A stretch of 64,000 nucleotides of DNA from contig JACPUC010000008.1 of the NCBI GenBank assembly GCA_016192455.1, forward strand, positions 248,001 to 312,000. Reading direction: 5' to 3'. How positions within the stretch are numbered: position 1 is the stretch's first letter; each line of letters starts with the position of its first letter. Positions 52,012 to 61,066 of the stretch are shown piece after piece. The position numbers and the translations under genes were made by a program. The DNA comes from Candidatus Tectimicrobiota bacterium. Lineage in GTDB: Bacteria > JACPUC01. Below the pieces are notes generated by a model. That model ran no database searches. It was not told where the DNA came from and was given only the letters and a program-made list of their open reading frames with translations.

Positions 52012-52947
52012 TCAGAAGTGCATCACATCCTCTTCAAAATCGTCCGTCTCGATTTGGATCGTCGAGTGGTTCATCCCAAAGCGCTCCTTCAGGATGCGCC
52101 GCAGGTTCTGCAGGAGTGTCTTGGGGGACACCCCGTCGCCGCGGACGACGTGCGCGCTCAACGCATCCTTCCCTGAAGAGATGGTCCAGACGTGCAAGTC
52201 ATGGATGGACCGCACCCCCTCCGTGTCGAGCATCGCCTGCTCCACCGCGCCGATGTCGATGTGCGCCGGGGTGCTCTCCATGAAGACGTTGACCGCCTCC
52301 TGGAGGAGCTTCAGGGAGCTGAAGATGATGAGGACGGCGATGATCACGCTGATGATGGCGTCGGCGAGGTACCAGCCGCGCCAGAGGATGAGGGCCGCGG
52401 CGAGCAGCACCCCCACGGAGCCGAGGAGGTCGCCGACAACGTGCACGAAGGCGCCGCGCACGTTGAGGTTGTGGGCGCTGGCTTCGCGCAGGAGGAGAAT
52501 CCCCACCACGTTGACGACCAGGCCGCCGGCGGCGATCAGGGCCATCGTGCCGCCCAGCACGGGCTGCGGCGTCAGGAACCGCTGGTAGGCCTCGTAGATG
52601 ATCCACAAGGCGACGACGACCAGGAAGATGCCGTTGACGAGAGCGGCGAAGATCTCCGCGCGGTGGTAGCCGTAGGTGTGGCGCGGACCGGCGTTCATGT
52701 TCGCCAGGCGCAGCGCCAGGAAGGTGACGAGCAGCGAGGCGAGGTCGGAGACCATGTGCCCGGCGTCGGAGAGGAGGGCCAGGCTGTTGGTGAGCAGTCC
52801 CCCGATCACTTCCGCCACCATGTAGGCGGCGGTCAACCCCATGACGAGGCGGAGCGAGCGGTCGGTCCTCCCGTCGAAGGCGCGCGAGAGCCCGTGCCCC
52901 GCTCGGTGGGCGTGGTCATCATGGCTTGCTGGTGCGTACTGATTCAT
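52012..52947 (-). CDS. Cation diffusion facilitator (CDF) metal exporter
   Basis: 311 residues with six predicted helices. The zinc-site motifs LLSDAGHMVSD (Asp61, His64, Asp68 region) in helix 2 and AFVHVVGDLLGS in helix 5 are present. The N-terminal tail is His-rich (SHDDHAHRAGH), and the C-terminal cytoplasmic domain has HVWTISSGKDALSAHV. It exports Zn, Co, Cd or Ni by proton antiport. Its start overlaps the end of the upstream flavoprotein gene by 29 bases, so translation is probably coupled. Confidence 0.9.
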   Translation of the reverse strand: MNQYAPASHDDHAHRAGHGLSRAFDGRTDRSLRLVMGLTAAYMVAEVIGGLLTNSLALLSDAGHMVSDLASLLVTFLALRLANMNAGPRHTYGYHRAEIFAALVNGIFLVVVALWIIYEAYQRFLTPQPVLGGTMALIAAGGLVVNVVGILLLREASAHNLNVRGAFVHVVGDLLGSVGVLLAAALILWRGWYLADAIISVIIAVLIIFSSLKLLQEAVNVFMESTPAHIDIGAVEQAMLDTEGVRSIHDLHVWTISSGKDALSAHVVRGDGVSPKTLLQNLRRILKERFGMNHSTIQIETDDFEEDVMHF

Positions 52948-54277
52948 GGCGTTGCAGAAAAGCGGGTTGGAGGCTCCGCGAGCCGTTGCCGCTTCGCTCC
53001 GTGGTGAAAAGGCGCTGCATGCCCGCCAGAATGCGCTTCGCGGTGACGCCGCTGCTGTTCACGAAGAGCTGCCGCGGGCCATCGCGCAGCACCGCCGCGG
53101 CGCCGGTGAAGAAGAGCGGCAGCGGCGCCGCGCCGGCTCTGGTGACGGCGCGGAAGTCCTCGTCGAGGACCGGGTAGGGACCATCGACGAGCAGGTCGCC
53201 GAGCACGGGCCGCAGGAACGGCAGGCGCCGCACGTCGAACGCGTAGCCCGTCGCCAGGATCAGGTGGTCCACCTGCGCCATGTCTCCGTCGCGCAGCATC
53301 AGCCGCACCCGCCGCCGCCATGGCAGCGCCGCGCCGACGTCGCAGCCGAAGCGCGTCCGCAGGCGCGGCTGCGGGCTGTGCAACAACTCCCGGTGGAGGA
53401 AGGGGCTGATCGTCGGCCCCCACGCCAGGGCGCCGGCGAGCAGCCGTCGGCGCGCCTCCGCCGGCAGGCCGGCAAAGCGCCCGCAGTGCCGGTCGTTGAA
53501 CCACTGGGACGGAACCGGGTAGAGGTGCGGCCGCGGCGGGCGCCGGGCCAGCCACCAGACGACCGGCACGCGCGTCTCGGCGAGGAGCCGGGCGACCGCC
53601 TCCGCCGCCGACTGCCCGCCGCCCAGGACGGCCACGCTCTCGGCGTTCGCCAATGGCGCGATCGTCAACCCATGGCTGTGGCTGAAGTGCACCCCGTCCT
53701 CAAGTCCGCCGGTCATCTCTTCCGGCAGGCGACGGAACTCGCCGCCTCCCCAGCCGACCATGCCGGTCGCCAGGACGACCCAGCGGCTGTGCAGCCGCCG
53801 CAGCGCTCCGCCGCAGCGCACCAGGAGATCAAGGCCGTCCGCTGCGGTGGACGAGCGGGCATCCGCCCCGGCTGACTGTGGGCGTTCGATCGCCACGACC
53901 TCCGCCCCTGGGACGACGCAGCCCAGGCGCTCGGCCACCTCCTGGAGGTAGGCATGGTACTCCCGCCGCGACACGCCGTAGAGGGCGGCCAGGCTCGCGG
54001 GCCGGGCAGGCGGCCCGCCGAGGACCGCCTCGCGGAAGCGCGCGAAGGTCCACGTCCGCCACGGATCGTGCCAGGCGACGAGATCGTGGAGCGCCGGCGA
54101 GCGCAAACGCATGGCCTCCGGCATGGCGGGGGCTGTCCAGGAGGCGGCCGCCGCGTGCCGCTCCAGCACCTGCACGTCCCGCAGCATCCCCTGGCCCTCG
54201 CAGAGCAGGTAGAGAGCCACGCTCAGCCCGCGAGGACCGGCGCCGACGATCGTCACCGTGGCATGCCGCGCCTGCAT
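52919..54277 (-). CDS. Flavoprotein monooxygenase-like FAD/NAD(P)-binding protein
   Basis: 452 residues with two Rossmann motifs, VTIVGAGPRGLSVALYL near residue 8 and VAVLGGGQSAAEAVARLL near 195. LILATGYAFDVRRLPFL is the ATG motif of class B flavin monooxygenases (lysine/ornithine N-hydroxylase type). A tail of about 40 Ser/Arg-rich residues at the C-terminus is unlike the family. Probably an N- or S-hydroxylating flavin enzyme, or a flavin reductase-like protein; the substrate is unknown. Only a weak Shine-Dalgarno precedes the ATG. It lies 140 bases from the NuoF-like gene. Confidence 0.7.
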   Translation of the reverse strand: MQARHATVTIVGAGPRGLSVALYLLCEGQGMLRDVQVLERHAAAASWTAPAMPEAMRLRSPALHDLVAWHDPWRTWTFARFREAVLGGPPARPASLAALYGVSRREYHAYLQEVAERLGCVVPGAEVVAIERPQSAGADARSSTAADGLDLLVRCGGALRRLHSRWVVLATGMVGWGGGEFRRLPEEMTGGLEDGVHFSHSHGLTIAPLANAESVAVLGGGQSAAEAVARLLAETRVPVVWWLARRPPRPHLYPVPSQWFNDRHCGRFAGLPAEARRRLLAGALAWGPTISPFLHRELLHSPQPRLRTRFGCDVGAALPWRRRVRLMLRDGDMAQVDHLILATGYAFDVRRLPFLRPVLGDLLVDGPYPVLDEDFRAVTRAGAAPLPLFFTGAAAVLRDGPRQLFVNSSGVTAKRILAGMQRLFTTERSGNGSRSLQPAFLQRHESVRTSKP

Positions 54278-54418
54278 GGATCACTACCGCGGTCAGGCGG
54301 CGTCTGGAACGCCGGCGCTCATGCGGCCGAGCACGGAAGGCCCCGCGCCATGGCCCGGCGCGCCGCAAGGCTGGCGGTGAGTCCGCCGCCCGCCGCTGCG
54401 TTGCGGGATCGCCTCTCC

Positions 54419-55681
54419 TCAGCCGGGGGGGCAGGTCCCGTGCGCCAGATGGTGCTCGAAATCGCCGCGGAAATGTCTTACGGCGCTCAGCACCGGCGCC
54501 GCCGCCATGGCGATGAGGCTGCATCGGCCCTTGCCGCGGTTGAAGGCGGCCACCTTGTCGAACTGGTCGAGGAGCATCGGGGTGCCCTTGCCCTCCTTGA
54601 TCTGCCGCAGGAGCGTCTGAAACGTCGAGGTCTCCATGCGGCAGGCGGGGCAGGCGCCGCACGACTCGGCCGCGAAGAAGCCGGCATGCTTCAGCGCCTC
54701 TTCAAGCATGCAGCGCCCTACCGGGATGAGCTCCATAACGCCGCAGCCGAGGATCGAGCCGGCATCGCGCATCGCCTGGTGATCGAGCGGCGTGTCGAGG
54801 CAGGTTGCCGGCAGGAAGGCCGTCGAGGGCCCGCCGGGCAGGATCGCCTTGATGGCCTTGCCGTCCCGCAGGCCGCCCCCGCAGCCGTCGATGAGCTGCC
54901 GCAACGGCGTCCCCAGCGGCAGCTCGTAGGCCCCCGGGCGCCGCACCTCCTCGCCGAGGCAGAAGATCATGGTTCCGGGGCTCTGCGCGGTGCCGAAGCC
55001 GCGGAACCACGCCGCGCCCCGCAGGACGATGCGCGGGATGTTCGCCATGGTCTCGATGTTGGAGACCAGCGTGGGCTTGCCGAACAGCCCCGCCTGGACA
55101 GGGTAGGGGGGCTTCTCGCGCGGCACGGGGTCCTTGCCCTCGAGGACTTCGAGCGCCGCCGTGTCTTCGCCCGCGACATAGGGGGTGGGCGCCCGGAAGA
55201 GCTCGAGTTCGAAGGAGAAGGCGCTGCCCAGGATGCCGCGGCCGAGGTATGCCTTCCCGGCGGCCTCCTGCATGGCGGCGGCGAGGCTCGCCTGCGCCGC
55301 CGCATAGGTGCGGTTGACGTAGAGGTACCCCTTGGTCGCACCGACCGCCAGGGCGCAGAGCGTCACCCCCTCCAGGATGAGGTGCGGGTGGTGCTCCATG
55401 AGGATGCGATCCTTGAAGCTGCCGGGCTCGTCCTCGCCGCCGTTCGCCACCACGAACTTCTGCTCGGCTTGCGCCTTCGCCGTCAGCTCCAGCTTCGTCC
55501 CCGTCGGGAAGGCCGCGCCGCCCCTGCCGCGAAGGCCGGCCGCCTGCACCTCCTCGATCACCCGCGCGGGCGCCTGCGCGTCCACAATGGCGCTGAGGGC
55601 TTCATAGCCGCCGCGCCCGCGGTAGGCAGCCAGGGATTCCTTGGCGGTGGACTGCCGTGCCGGGAACAGGATCGTATCCAT
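54419..55681 (-). CDS. NuoF-like NADH-binding flavoprotein subunit
   Basis: 420 residues, the usual length for NuoF/HoxF-type subunits. GLRGRGGAAFPTGTK at 49-63 binds NADH and FMN. The 4Fe-4S cluster ligands are Cys341, 344, 347 in SCGACPACR and Cys387 in GKGRCS. It would oxidise NADH (or reduce NAD) and pass electrons through the small 2Fe-2S protein encoded upstream. No NuoG-like or hydrogenase subunit is beside it, so electrons probably serve the oxygenase or oxidoreductases in this cluster. ATG 55681 follows AGAAGAGAG. Confidence 0.85.
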   Translation of the reverse strand: MDTILFPARQSTAKESLAAYRGRGGYEALSAIVDAQAPARVIEEVQAAGLRGRGGAAFPTGTKLELTAKAQAEQKFVVANGGEDEPGSFKDRILMEHHPHLILEGVTLCALAVGATKGYLYVNRTYAAAQASLAAAMQEAAGKAYLGRGILGSAFSFELELFRAPTPYVAGEDTAALEVLEGKDPVPREKPPYPVQAGLFGKPTLVSNIETMANIPRIVLRGAAWFRGFGTAQSPGTMIFCLGEEVRRPGAYELPLGTPLRQLIDGCGGGLRDGKAIKAILPGGPSTAFLPATCLDTPLDHQAMRDAGSILGCGVMELIPVGRCMLEEALKHAGFFAAESCGACPACRMETSTFQTLLRQIKEGKGTPMLLDQFDKVAAFNRGKGRCSLIAMAAAPVLSAVRHFRGDFEHHLAHGTCPPG

Positions 55682-55979
55682 CTCTCTTCTTTCGTGGAGG
55701 AGACGCAGCCCTTCGCCCAGGACCGCAGGAGGAGCGGCGCGCGGTGAAAGCGCCCGCTGCCCCGAGGCGGCGGCACCGCCGGCCCACGCCAACCTAGGCG
55801 TGGAGCGTCATCACCCGAGCAGGCGCGGCACAGCGCCTCGCAGGCGGCGTCCCAGGTTCCCCCCGCCGCGCTCTTACGATAGCCAATCAGAGGGCGATGC
55901 TCAAGGAGGCAACGCTTTGCTCAGGTGCAACAATGGGGTCCAGCAAAGGGGATGTGCAGCAGTGCGATGGAGGAAGCGG
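55682..55979 (-). other. Intergenic region, 298 bases
   Basis: No gene. The right part (55875-55970) is somewhat AT-richer and could hold a promoter for the NuoF-like gene, but I see no clear -35/-10 pair. Confidence 0.5.
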
Positions 55980-56312
55980 CTAGAACAACCCTGCATCGAG
56001 GAGCTGGAAGATGAACTCACGGTGGGTGGGATCGATCTTGTTCATGAGGCGCTCAACGGCAGGACCGCCGCAGAGATGGTCGAGGATCGCTTTGACGTCG
56101 CCCGGCTTGACGGCCGCATACCAGTGACGGCTCGGGTGGAGCACGATGTTCGGGGCTTCATGGCACGCCCCGAAGCACATGTACTCCTTAACCTCGATGT
56201 CCTCCACGCCGCGCTCGTCCAACCCTTTCTTGATCGCCGCCATCAGCTCGTCGGACCCGCGTCCCCTACAGTCGATATTCCGGCAGACGAGCAGGTAGCG
56301 GCGTCCCTCCAC
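55980..56312 (-). CDS. Thioredoxin-like 2Fe-2S ferredoxin (NuoE C-terminal type)
   Basis: 110 residues. The four cluster Cys are in CRNIDC near the start and CFGAC in the middle, with the typical spacing and sequence GVEDIEVKEYMCFGACHEAPNIVL. It transfers electrons to or from the NuoF-like protein downstream. GTG 56312 is chosen because GGGAGAG precedes it; the longer frame has no start signal. Confidence 0.8.
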   Translation of the reverse strand: MEGRRYLLVCRNIDCRGRGSDELMAAIKKGLDERGVEDIEVKEYMCFGACHEAPNIVLHPSRHWYAAVKPGDVKAILDHLCGGPAVERLMNKIDPTHREFIFQLLDAGLF

Positions 56313-56434
56313 AGCGCTCTCCCTCGCGCCTTCGCAACGTTGCAAGCTTCTCAAGCCAACCCACCGCGCGCCCCGCGGCGCTCGCCGCACGAGGAGCCGG
56401 CCGCGGGGTGGTCTCGGCGGGTGCGAGCCCCGGC

Positions 56435-57547
56435 CTAGGCTTTCGCGGCGCCGAGGACCCAGTCGTGGTCCTTCATCAACCCCCGCAGCTCCGCCTCGTC
56501 CCCCGGCGTCGGCAGGACCTCGCGGCGGTGCTTCTGGTACGCCTCCTTGCTCAGCTCAACCCCTTCGACACTGTAGCTCTTGCCGGCGTAATCCCCGATG
56601 CGTCGGTTGAACTTGAGGTCCGGCAGGCGCAGCTTCGGCTCTCCCTCCGGAACCTGTTCGTTGAGCTGATCGACGAGCTTTTGGACCTCCGCCACGTAGG
56701 CTGCCCGCGCCGCCTCGTTGAGGGCGTTCTTATCCGCCGCCTCCTTGGCCGTGTCCTCGTTGTAGCGGCCCTTGACGCCCCAGACGTAGGCCCAGGCCGC
56801 CGAGCCCGAGTGGTCGGTGCCGAAGAGGTCGTAGGCCGAGCTGGCCCACTTCGTGAGGTACTTCTGGAACAACCGGAGTGGGACCCTGCGCGCCTTCAGC
56901 ACCCGCGTCAGCCCCTGGTGGCCGGTCATGAGGTGGAACGATTCCTCCTGCAGCATCGGCCCCATGCTGCGGGCCAGGGGGGCGAAGCTCGAGCGGCTGA
57001 GCATGGTGAGCTGGAACTTGCCGTCGCGGTCAACGAGCTCCTGGAAGAGGTAGAGGTCGAACCAGGTGGTGATGGGATCGTTGAAGGTGGTGAGGAGCCG
57101 GGTGTTCTTCGTGGCGCGGCGTTCGAGGAGCTTCTGCGCTTCGATCTTGCCGGAGTCGCCGAAGTGCTCGAGCAGCACATCCGTCATCTGGAAGCCGTGC
57201 CGCGTCTCCTCTTGCATGATGCGCACCAGGCACTTGAGGTCGGCGTCGCTCGGGGCGGTCTCCAGCAACTGGCGCTGCTGCTCCACCGAGGCGAACTCGG
57301 TGTCGCCCTGGAAGGTGATCATGGCCAGGATGGAGTCGCGGATGCGCTGGTCGGGAACCTGGCGGGCGTTTCGCCACTTCGGGCGCCCCTTGTAATCGCC
57401 GAACTCGATCTCCTCCGTCTTCATCTCGCCGTACTTAGCGACGGGCATGAAATCACGCGTGAAGCGCTCGTCCAGGTTCAGCTCTCGCTGCCAGGCGCGA
57501 AAGACCGACACCCAATCATCCCGGTTGCTGATCTTTGCCGAACTCAT
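56435..57547 (-). CDS. Diiron oxygenase related to PaaA/BoxB
   Basis: 370 residues of the phenylacetyl-CoA epoxidase/benzoyl-CoA epoxidase type. Ferritin-like diiron ligands are plausible at Glu84, Glu114/His117 (EETRH) and Glu202/His205 (EESFH), with Glu170 as a further candidate. It is longer than typical PaaA and shorter than BoxB and matches neither fully, so the exact CoA substrate is uncertain. By family it would epoxidise an aromatic ring attached to CoA. It lies 60 bases after a crotonase gene and 123 bases before the 2Fe-2S gene, which could supply electrons. Confidence 0.7.
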   Translation of the reverse strand: MSSAKISNRDDWVSVFRAWQRELNLDERFTRDFMPVAKYGEMKTEEIEFGDYKGRPKWRNARQVPDQRIRDSILAMITFQGDTEFASVEQQRQLLETAPSDADLKCLVRIMQEETRHGFQMTDVLLEHFGDSGKIEAQKLLERRATKNTRLLTTFNDPITTWFDLYLFQELVDRDGKFQLTMLSRSSFAPLARSMGPMLQEESFHLMTGHQGLTRVLKARRVPLRLFQKYLTKWASSAYDLFGTDHSGSAAWAYVWGVKGRYNEDTAKEAADKNALNEAARAAYVAEVQKLVDQLNEQVPEGEPKLRLPDLKFNRRIGDYAGKSYSVEGVELSKEAYQKHRREVLPTPGDEAELRGLMKDHDWVLGAAKA

Positions 57548-57606
57548 GCTGCTGCATCCTTCTCCGCCGCGCCGGCCGGTCGAGCCAACGGCTCCGTCGC
57601 CAACGG

Positions 57607-58404
57607 CTACGCCCCCTTGAACAGCGGCACGCGCCTCTCCACGTAGGCCGACAGGCCCTCCTTGGCATCCTCGCTCTGGAAGAGCTGCTGCTGCAGCTCG
57701 CGCTCAATCGCCAGGGCTTCGGAGAACGGCACCTCGCCGCCGGACTGCACCGAGCGCTTGATGAGCCCCACCGCCTTGCTGGCCTTGTTGGGCGGGCAGA
57801 ACTGCCGGGCGTAGTCCATCACCTCCTGGACGAACTCATCGGCGTCGGTGCTGGCGTAGATGTCGTGGATGAGTCCCCAGTCGAGCGCCTCCTCGAACGA
57901 GAAGGTGCGCCCGGAGGCCATCAGCTCGATCGCCCTGGCCTTGCCCAGCAGGCGGGTGAGGCGCTGCGTGCCGCCCGTGCCCGGCAGCACGCCGAGGGCC
58001 ACCTCGGGCAGGCCGGTGCGGCCGGAGTCCTTGCGCGCGATGCGCAGATCGCAGGCCATGGCGATCTCCAGCCCGCCGCCCACCGTGTGGCCGTTGAGCG
58101 CCGCAATGATCAGCTTCGGCGTCTGCTCGAAGCGCGTCAGCGTTTCATTGGCGTGCAGGCAGAAAAAGTACTTGAAGCGCGGGGTCACGGAGGTGAGCAT
58201 CTGGATGTTGGCGCCAGCCGAGAAGAACTTCTCCCCATGCCCCCGCAGCACGATCACGGAGGCATCGTCATCCATGCGCGCCGTCAGGATCGCCTCGTCC
58301 AGCTCCCGCATCATGGCGTAGGTATAGGTGTTGGCCGGTGGATCATTCAGCTCGATGAGCGCCACCCCTTTCTCGGTTGTATAGTTGACGAGCTTCTCCG
58401 CCAT
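57607..58404 (-). CDS. Enoyl-CoA hydratase/isomerase (crotonase)
   Basis: 265 residues, canonical length. The oxyanion-hole regions are FFSAGANIQML (about 60-70) and NGHTVGGGLEIAMACDL, with the catalytic Glu113 and Glu134 (GLPEVALGVLPGTGGTQRL). It hydrates trans-2-enoyl-CoA in fatty or ring-cleavage product oxidation. A promoter-like pair lies about 100 bases upstream. First gene of a run that continues into the diiron oxygenase. Confidence 0.9.
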   Translation of the reverse strand: MAEKLVNYTTEKGVALIELNDPPANTYTYAMMRELDEAILTARMDDDASVIVLRGHGEKFFSAGANIQMLTSVTPRFKYFFCLHANETLTRFEQTPKLIIAALNGHTVGGGLEIAMACDLRIARKDSGRTGLPEVALGVLPGTGGTQRLTRLLGKARAIELMASGRTFSFEEALDWGLIHDIYASTDADEFVQEVMDYARQFCPPNKASKAVGLIKRSVQSGGEVPFSEALAIERELQQQLFQSEDAKEGLSAYVERRVPLFKGA

Positions 58405-58679
58405 CGCAGGCTCTCCTCCACCTGGAAGGTGAGGCGGGGAACCCTCCCCGCACCAAAAAACCGACGTACTCCGAATAATTCAGACTCGTACTATTTCTAT
58501 GCAACGGAGTATAACAAAAAACTCTTCCCATTCAACGGCCAATGTTGCGGAGAATCCTGGTCGCTCCCCCCGAAGGTCGCGGGCGGGCCGGGTCTTCCCG
58601 CTTGCCGCCACCACCTCCCTGGCCTCGGCTCCCCAACCAGGAAACGCAGCAGAGAGCCGCCCGGCCGTCTGGCCTCCGC
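58405..58679 (-). other. Intergenic region, 275 bases, AT-rich core
   Basis: The part around 58455-58540 is clearly AT-richer than its surroundings and carries a promoter candidate. Two CGTACT hexamers 24 bases apart and a GAATAATTC palindrome lie in the leader. No gene. Confidence 0.5.
58508..58535 (-). promoter_or_regulatory. Sigma-70-type promoter for the crotonase/diiron operon
   Basis: Minus strand TTGAAT (58530-58535), 16-base spacer, TATACT (58508-58513), giving a start near 58501 and a leader of about 95 bases. Confidence 0.5.
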
Positions 58680-59453
58680 CTAGCGGTGCTGCCAGTTCGG
58701 CTGGCGCTTCTCCAGGAAGGCCTCGATCCCCTCCGCCGCGTCAGCCAGTTTCACGAGCTGGTCCAGGTAAAGGCTTTCGCGCCGCGCCAGGGCCGCCATG
58801 AACGCCTCATGTTCCTCCATCAGCACCGCCTTGCGGGTGAGGCGCAGCACCGCGGCGCTCTTGGTGCTCAACTGCTGCACCAGCGCCGCCAGGCTCGATT
58901 CCAGCTCGCCATCCGGCACCACCCGCGTGACCAGGCCGCATTCCCACGCCTGCCGGGCGCTCAGGGGTTCCCCCCCGGCGATGAAGTCGAGCGCCCGCTT
59001 GGCCCCCATGACGCTGGGACAGAGCGCCGCGGCGATCGGCGGGAAGCAGCCGACGTTGATCTCCGGCTGGCCGAAGCGCGCGTTCTCGGTGGCGATGACG
59101 TAGTCGCAGCAAATCGCCACCTCGCAGCCGCCGCCAAGGGCGTGGCCATGCACCCCGGCGATGCTGATGCAAGAGAGGTTCAGAAGCCGCCGCATCACGG
59201 AGTGGAACTTCGTGAGCATCACGTACGCCACGTTCGGGCGGTGGATGCCCACCTCGACACCGGCGCAGAACGCCTTGGGGCCGGCGCCGGTGATGAGGAG
59301 GACGCTGACCTCCGGCGACGCCTGAAGACGATCGAGGGCGGCCGAAATCTCGTCGAACATCTCGGCGTTGAGAATGTTCAAGGGGGGCTGATTGAGAACA
59401 AGGCGCGCCGTGCGCTGCTCAATCTGAAAGGTGATGCGTGAGAAGGAATCCAT
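58680..59453 (-). CDS. Crotonase-fold hydratase, cyclohexa-1,5-dienecarbonyl-CoA hydratase-like
   Basis: 257 residues. LNQPPLNILNAEM (20-32) and FGQPEINVGCFPPIAA (128-143) are characteristic of dienoyl-CoA hydratases of anaerobic benzoyl-CoA degradation (Dch). GGGCEV places Glu111, with Glu131 as the second acid. It would hydrate a cyclic dienoyl-CoA. ATG 59453 is preferred over ATG 59459 because of GGGAG spacing; the frame upstream is low-complexity. It is separated from the next crotonase by 275 bases, so it is probably the end of the transcription unit that starts with the ferredoxin. Confidence 0.75.
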   Translation of the reverse strand: MDSFSRITFQIEQRTARLVLNQPPLNILNAEMFDEISAALDRLQASPEVSVLLITGAGPKAFCAGVEVGIHRPNVAYVMLTKFHSVMRRLLNLSCISIAGVHGHALGGGCEVAICCDYVIATENARFGQPEINVGCFPPIAAALCPSVMGAKRALDFIAGGEPLSARQAWECGLVTRVVPDGELESSLAALVQQLSTKSAAVLRLTRKAVLMEEHEAFMAALARRESLYLDQLVKLADAAEGIEAFLEKRQPNWQHR

Positions 59454-59606
59454 CGGCATGCTCCCAGTGCGCGGGACTTCGCCAGCTCGCGCACCCCATC
59501 CGCGCGAGCGCGCGGCACTCGCGGCGCCAGGGGTGGGGGGGATCAATGAGCCCTCGGAAAAAATCTCCTCCCCCTCTCCGTTCTCCACCCGGTAAATTCA
59601 CACGGC

Positions 59607-60926
59607 TCATACTGGACCACGTCGGGAGGCGCTCGCCGTAGCTGTCGGCGGCCGCCCGAGACCGGGGCCTTGTTGAGACTCCTGGCAGATTCTGCCGTAG
59701 ATGCCGGGATTCCTCAGCAGCGCCTCCTTCCAGCGGTGTATCTCCAGGCGGCGGCGGATAAGCTGCTGCACGACGCCCATGGAGCGGGCCTCCTCCGGCC
59801 CTCCGGCGGCGATCATGCCCACCAAGCAGCCGTCGCGCAGGGCGATCTTGCGGTAGACATCCCCGTTGGCGCTCGTGAAGCTGTACATCTCCACCCCCGG
59901 GCGCTCGCTGAAGATGCCGATCGAGGTGAGAGTGAGGCCGAAGGCATCGAGGACGTTCATGCTCAGGCTGCCGGGGTACCGCGCGCTGCCGCCGGCCATG
60001 TTCACGCCGGCAATCCTCCCCTGCTCCACGGCGGTCGGCCAGATGGCGTGCACCACCCGTTCACCGCTGAGGAAGTCAAAGCCCTCCGCGCAGTCGCCGG
60101 CGGCGTAGACATCGGGCTGGTTCGTTTGCATGCGTTCATCGACGAGGATGCCGCGCTGGCAGGCGATGCCGCTGCCGTGCAGGAAGTCGATGTTGGGGCG
60201 GACGCCGGCGCCCAGGACAATCATCTCCACGTCGAGCCGGCTGCCGTCCTTCAGGTGGACGAGCTTGCGCCCCTGCTGCTGGCTTACCGCCACGGCTTCC
60301 ATGCCGGTGCGCACCGTGATGCCGCTCGCCTCCATACGCCGCCGCAGCATGGCCGCCGCCGGCGGGTCGAGGAGGTTCGGCATCACCTGCGGCTGCAGCT
60401 CCACCACCGTGAACCTGATGGACGGCTTCAGCTTCCACATGGCGTTGATCGTCAGCAGGCTGATGAACCCTGCTCCCAGGACCGCCGCCGAACTTACCTC
60501 GCGGCTGCGCTCGCGGATGGCCTGCGCATGGGCCAGCGTCCAGTGCGGCAAGACTTCGGTCGCATCGAGGCCGGCGATCGGCGGCCGGTGCGGCGTCGAG
60601 CCCGTGGCGAGAAGGAGCTTGTCGTAGGTCAGCTCCTCGCCATCCTCCACGGTGAGCCGATGTCTCGAAGGATCGACCGCCGTGACGCGTTCGCCGAAGC
60701 GGCGCGTGATGCCGAGGCGCTCATAGTAAGCGTCGTCCTTGAAGAAGAGCGTGGCGTCGCCGATTTCGCCGCAGAGGTAGTACGGCGTGGCGACGCGCGA
60801 GTAGGCGGCGGTCGGCTCCTCCGAGACGAGGATGAGCGGCGTCGCCTGATCGCAGCGGCGCAGCGCCTCGCAGGCGTTCAACCCCGCGGCGCTGTTGCCG
60901 ACGACAACGAACGGAGCCTTCGCCAT
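59607..60926 (-). CDS. FAD/NAD(P)H-dependent oxidoreductase
   Basis: 439 residues of the pyridine-nucleotide-disulfide class without redox-active Cys: FVVVGNSAAGLNACEALRR near residue 6, SSAAVLGAGFISLL for NAD(P)H, and VYAAGDCAEGFDF for the second FAD segment. The C-terminal domain is typical of rubredoxin/ferredoxin reductase-like proteins. It lies 140 bases from the four-cluster ferredoxin gene, a pairing seen in tungsten aldehyde oxidoreductase and related systems (AorA/AorC-like), so it may link NAD(P)H to the ferredoxin. ATG 60926 follows AGGAAAG. Confidence 0.8.
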   Translation of the reverse strand: MAKAPFVVVGNSAAGLNACEALRRCDQATPLILVSEEPTAAYSRVATPYYLCGEIGDATLFFKDDAYYERLGITRRFGERVTAVDPSRHRLTVEDGEELTYDKLLLATGSTPHRPPIAGLDATEVLPHWTLAHAQAIRERSREVSSAAVLGAGFISLLTINAMWKLKPSIRFTVVELQPQVMPNLLDPPAAAMLRRRMEASGITVRTGMEAVAVSQQQGRKLVHLKDGSRLDVEMIVLGAGVRPNIDFLHGSGIACQRGILVDERMQTNQPDVYAAGDCAEGFDFLSGERVVHAIWPTAVEQGRIAGVNMAGGSARYPGSLSMNVLDAFGLTLTSIGIFSERPGVEMYSFTSANGDVYRKIALRDGCLVGMIAAGGPEEARSMGVVQQLIRRRLEIHRWKEALLRNPGIYGRICQESQQGPGLGRPPTATASASRRGPV

Positions 60927-61066
60927 GCTGGTCTTTCCTGCCAGCCGCCGGAGGCTACGGCGCCTCCTGCTCTGGGCGGCGCATGGAGGAACCCGCAGGG
61001 GCAACAGCGCGGCGGTGAGGAACCACCCGCCAGGGCTGACGCAGGGGGTTGAGAGAGGGCGAGGGG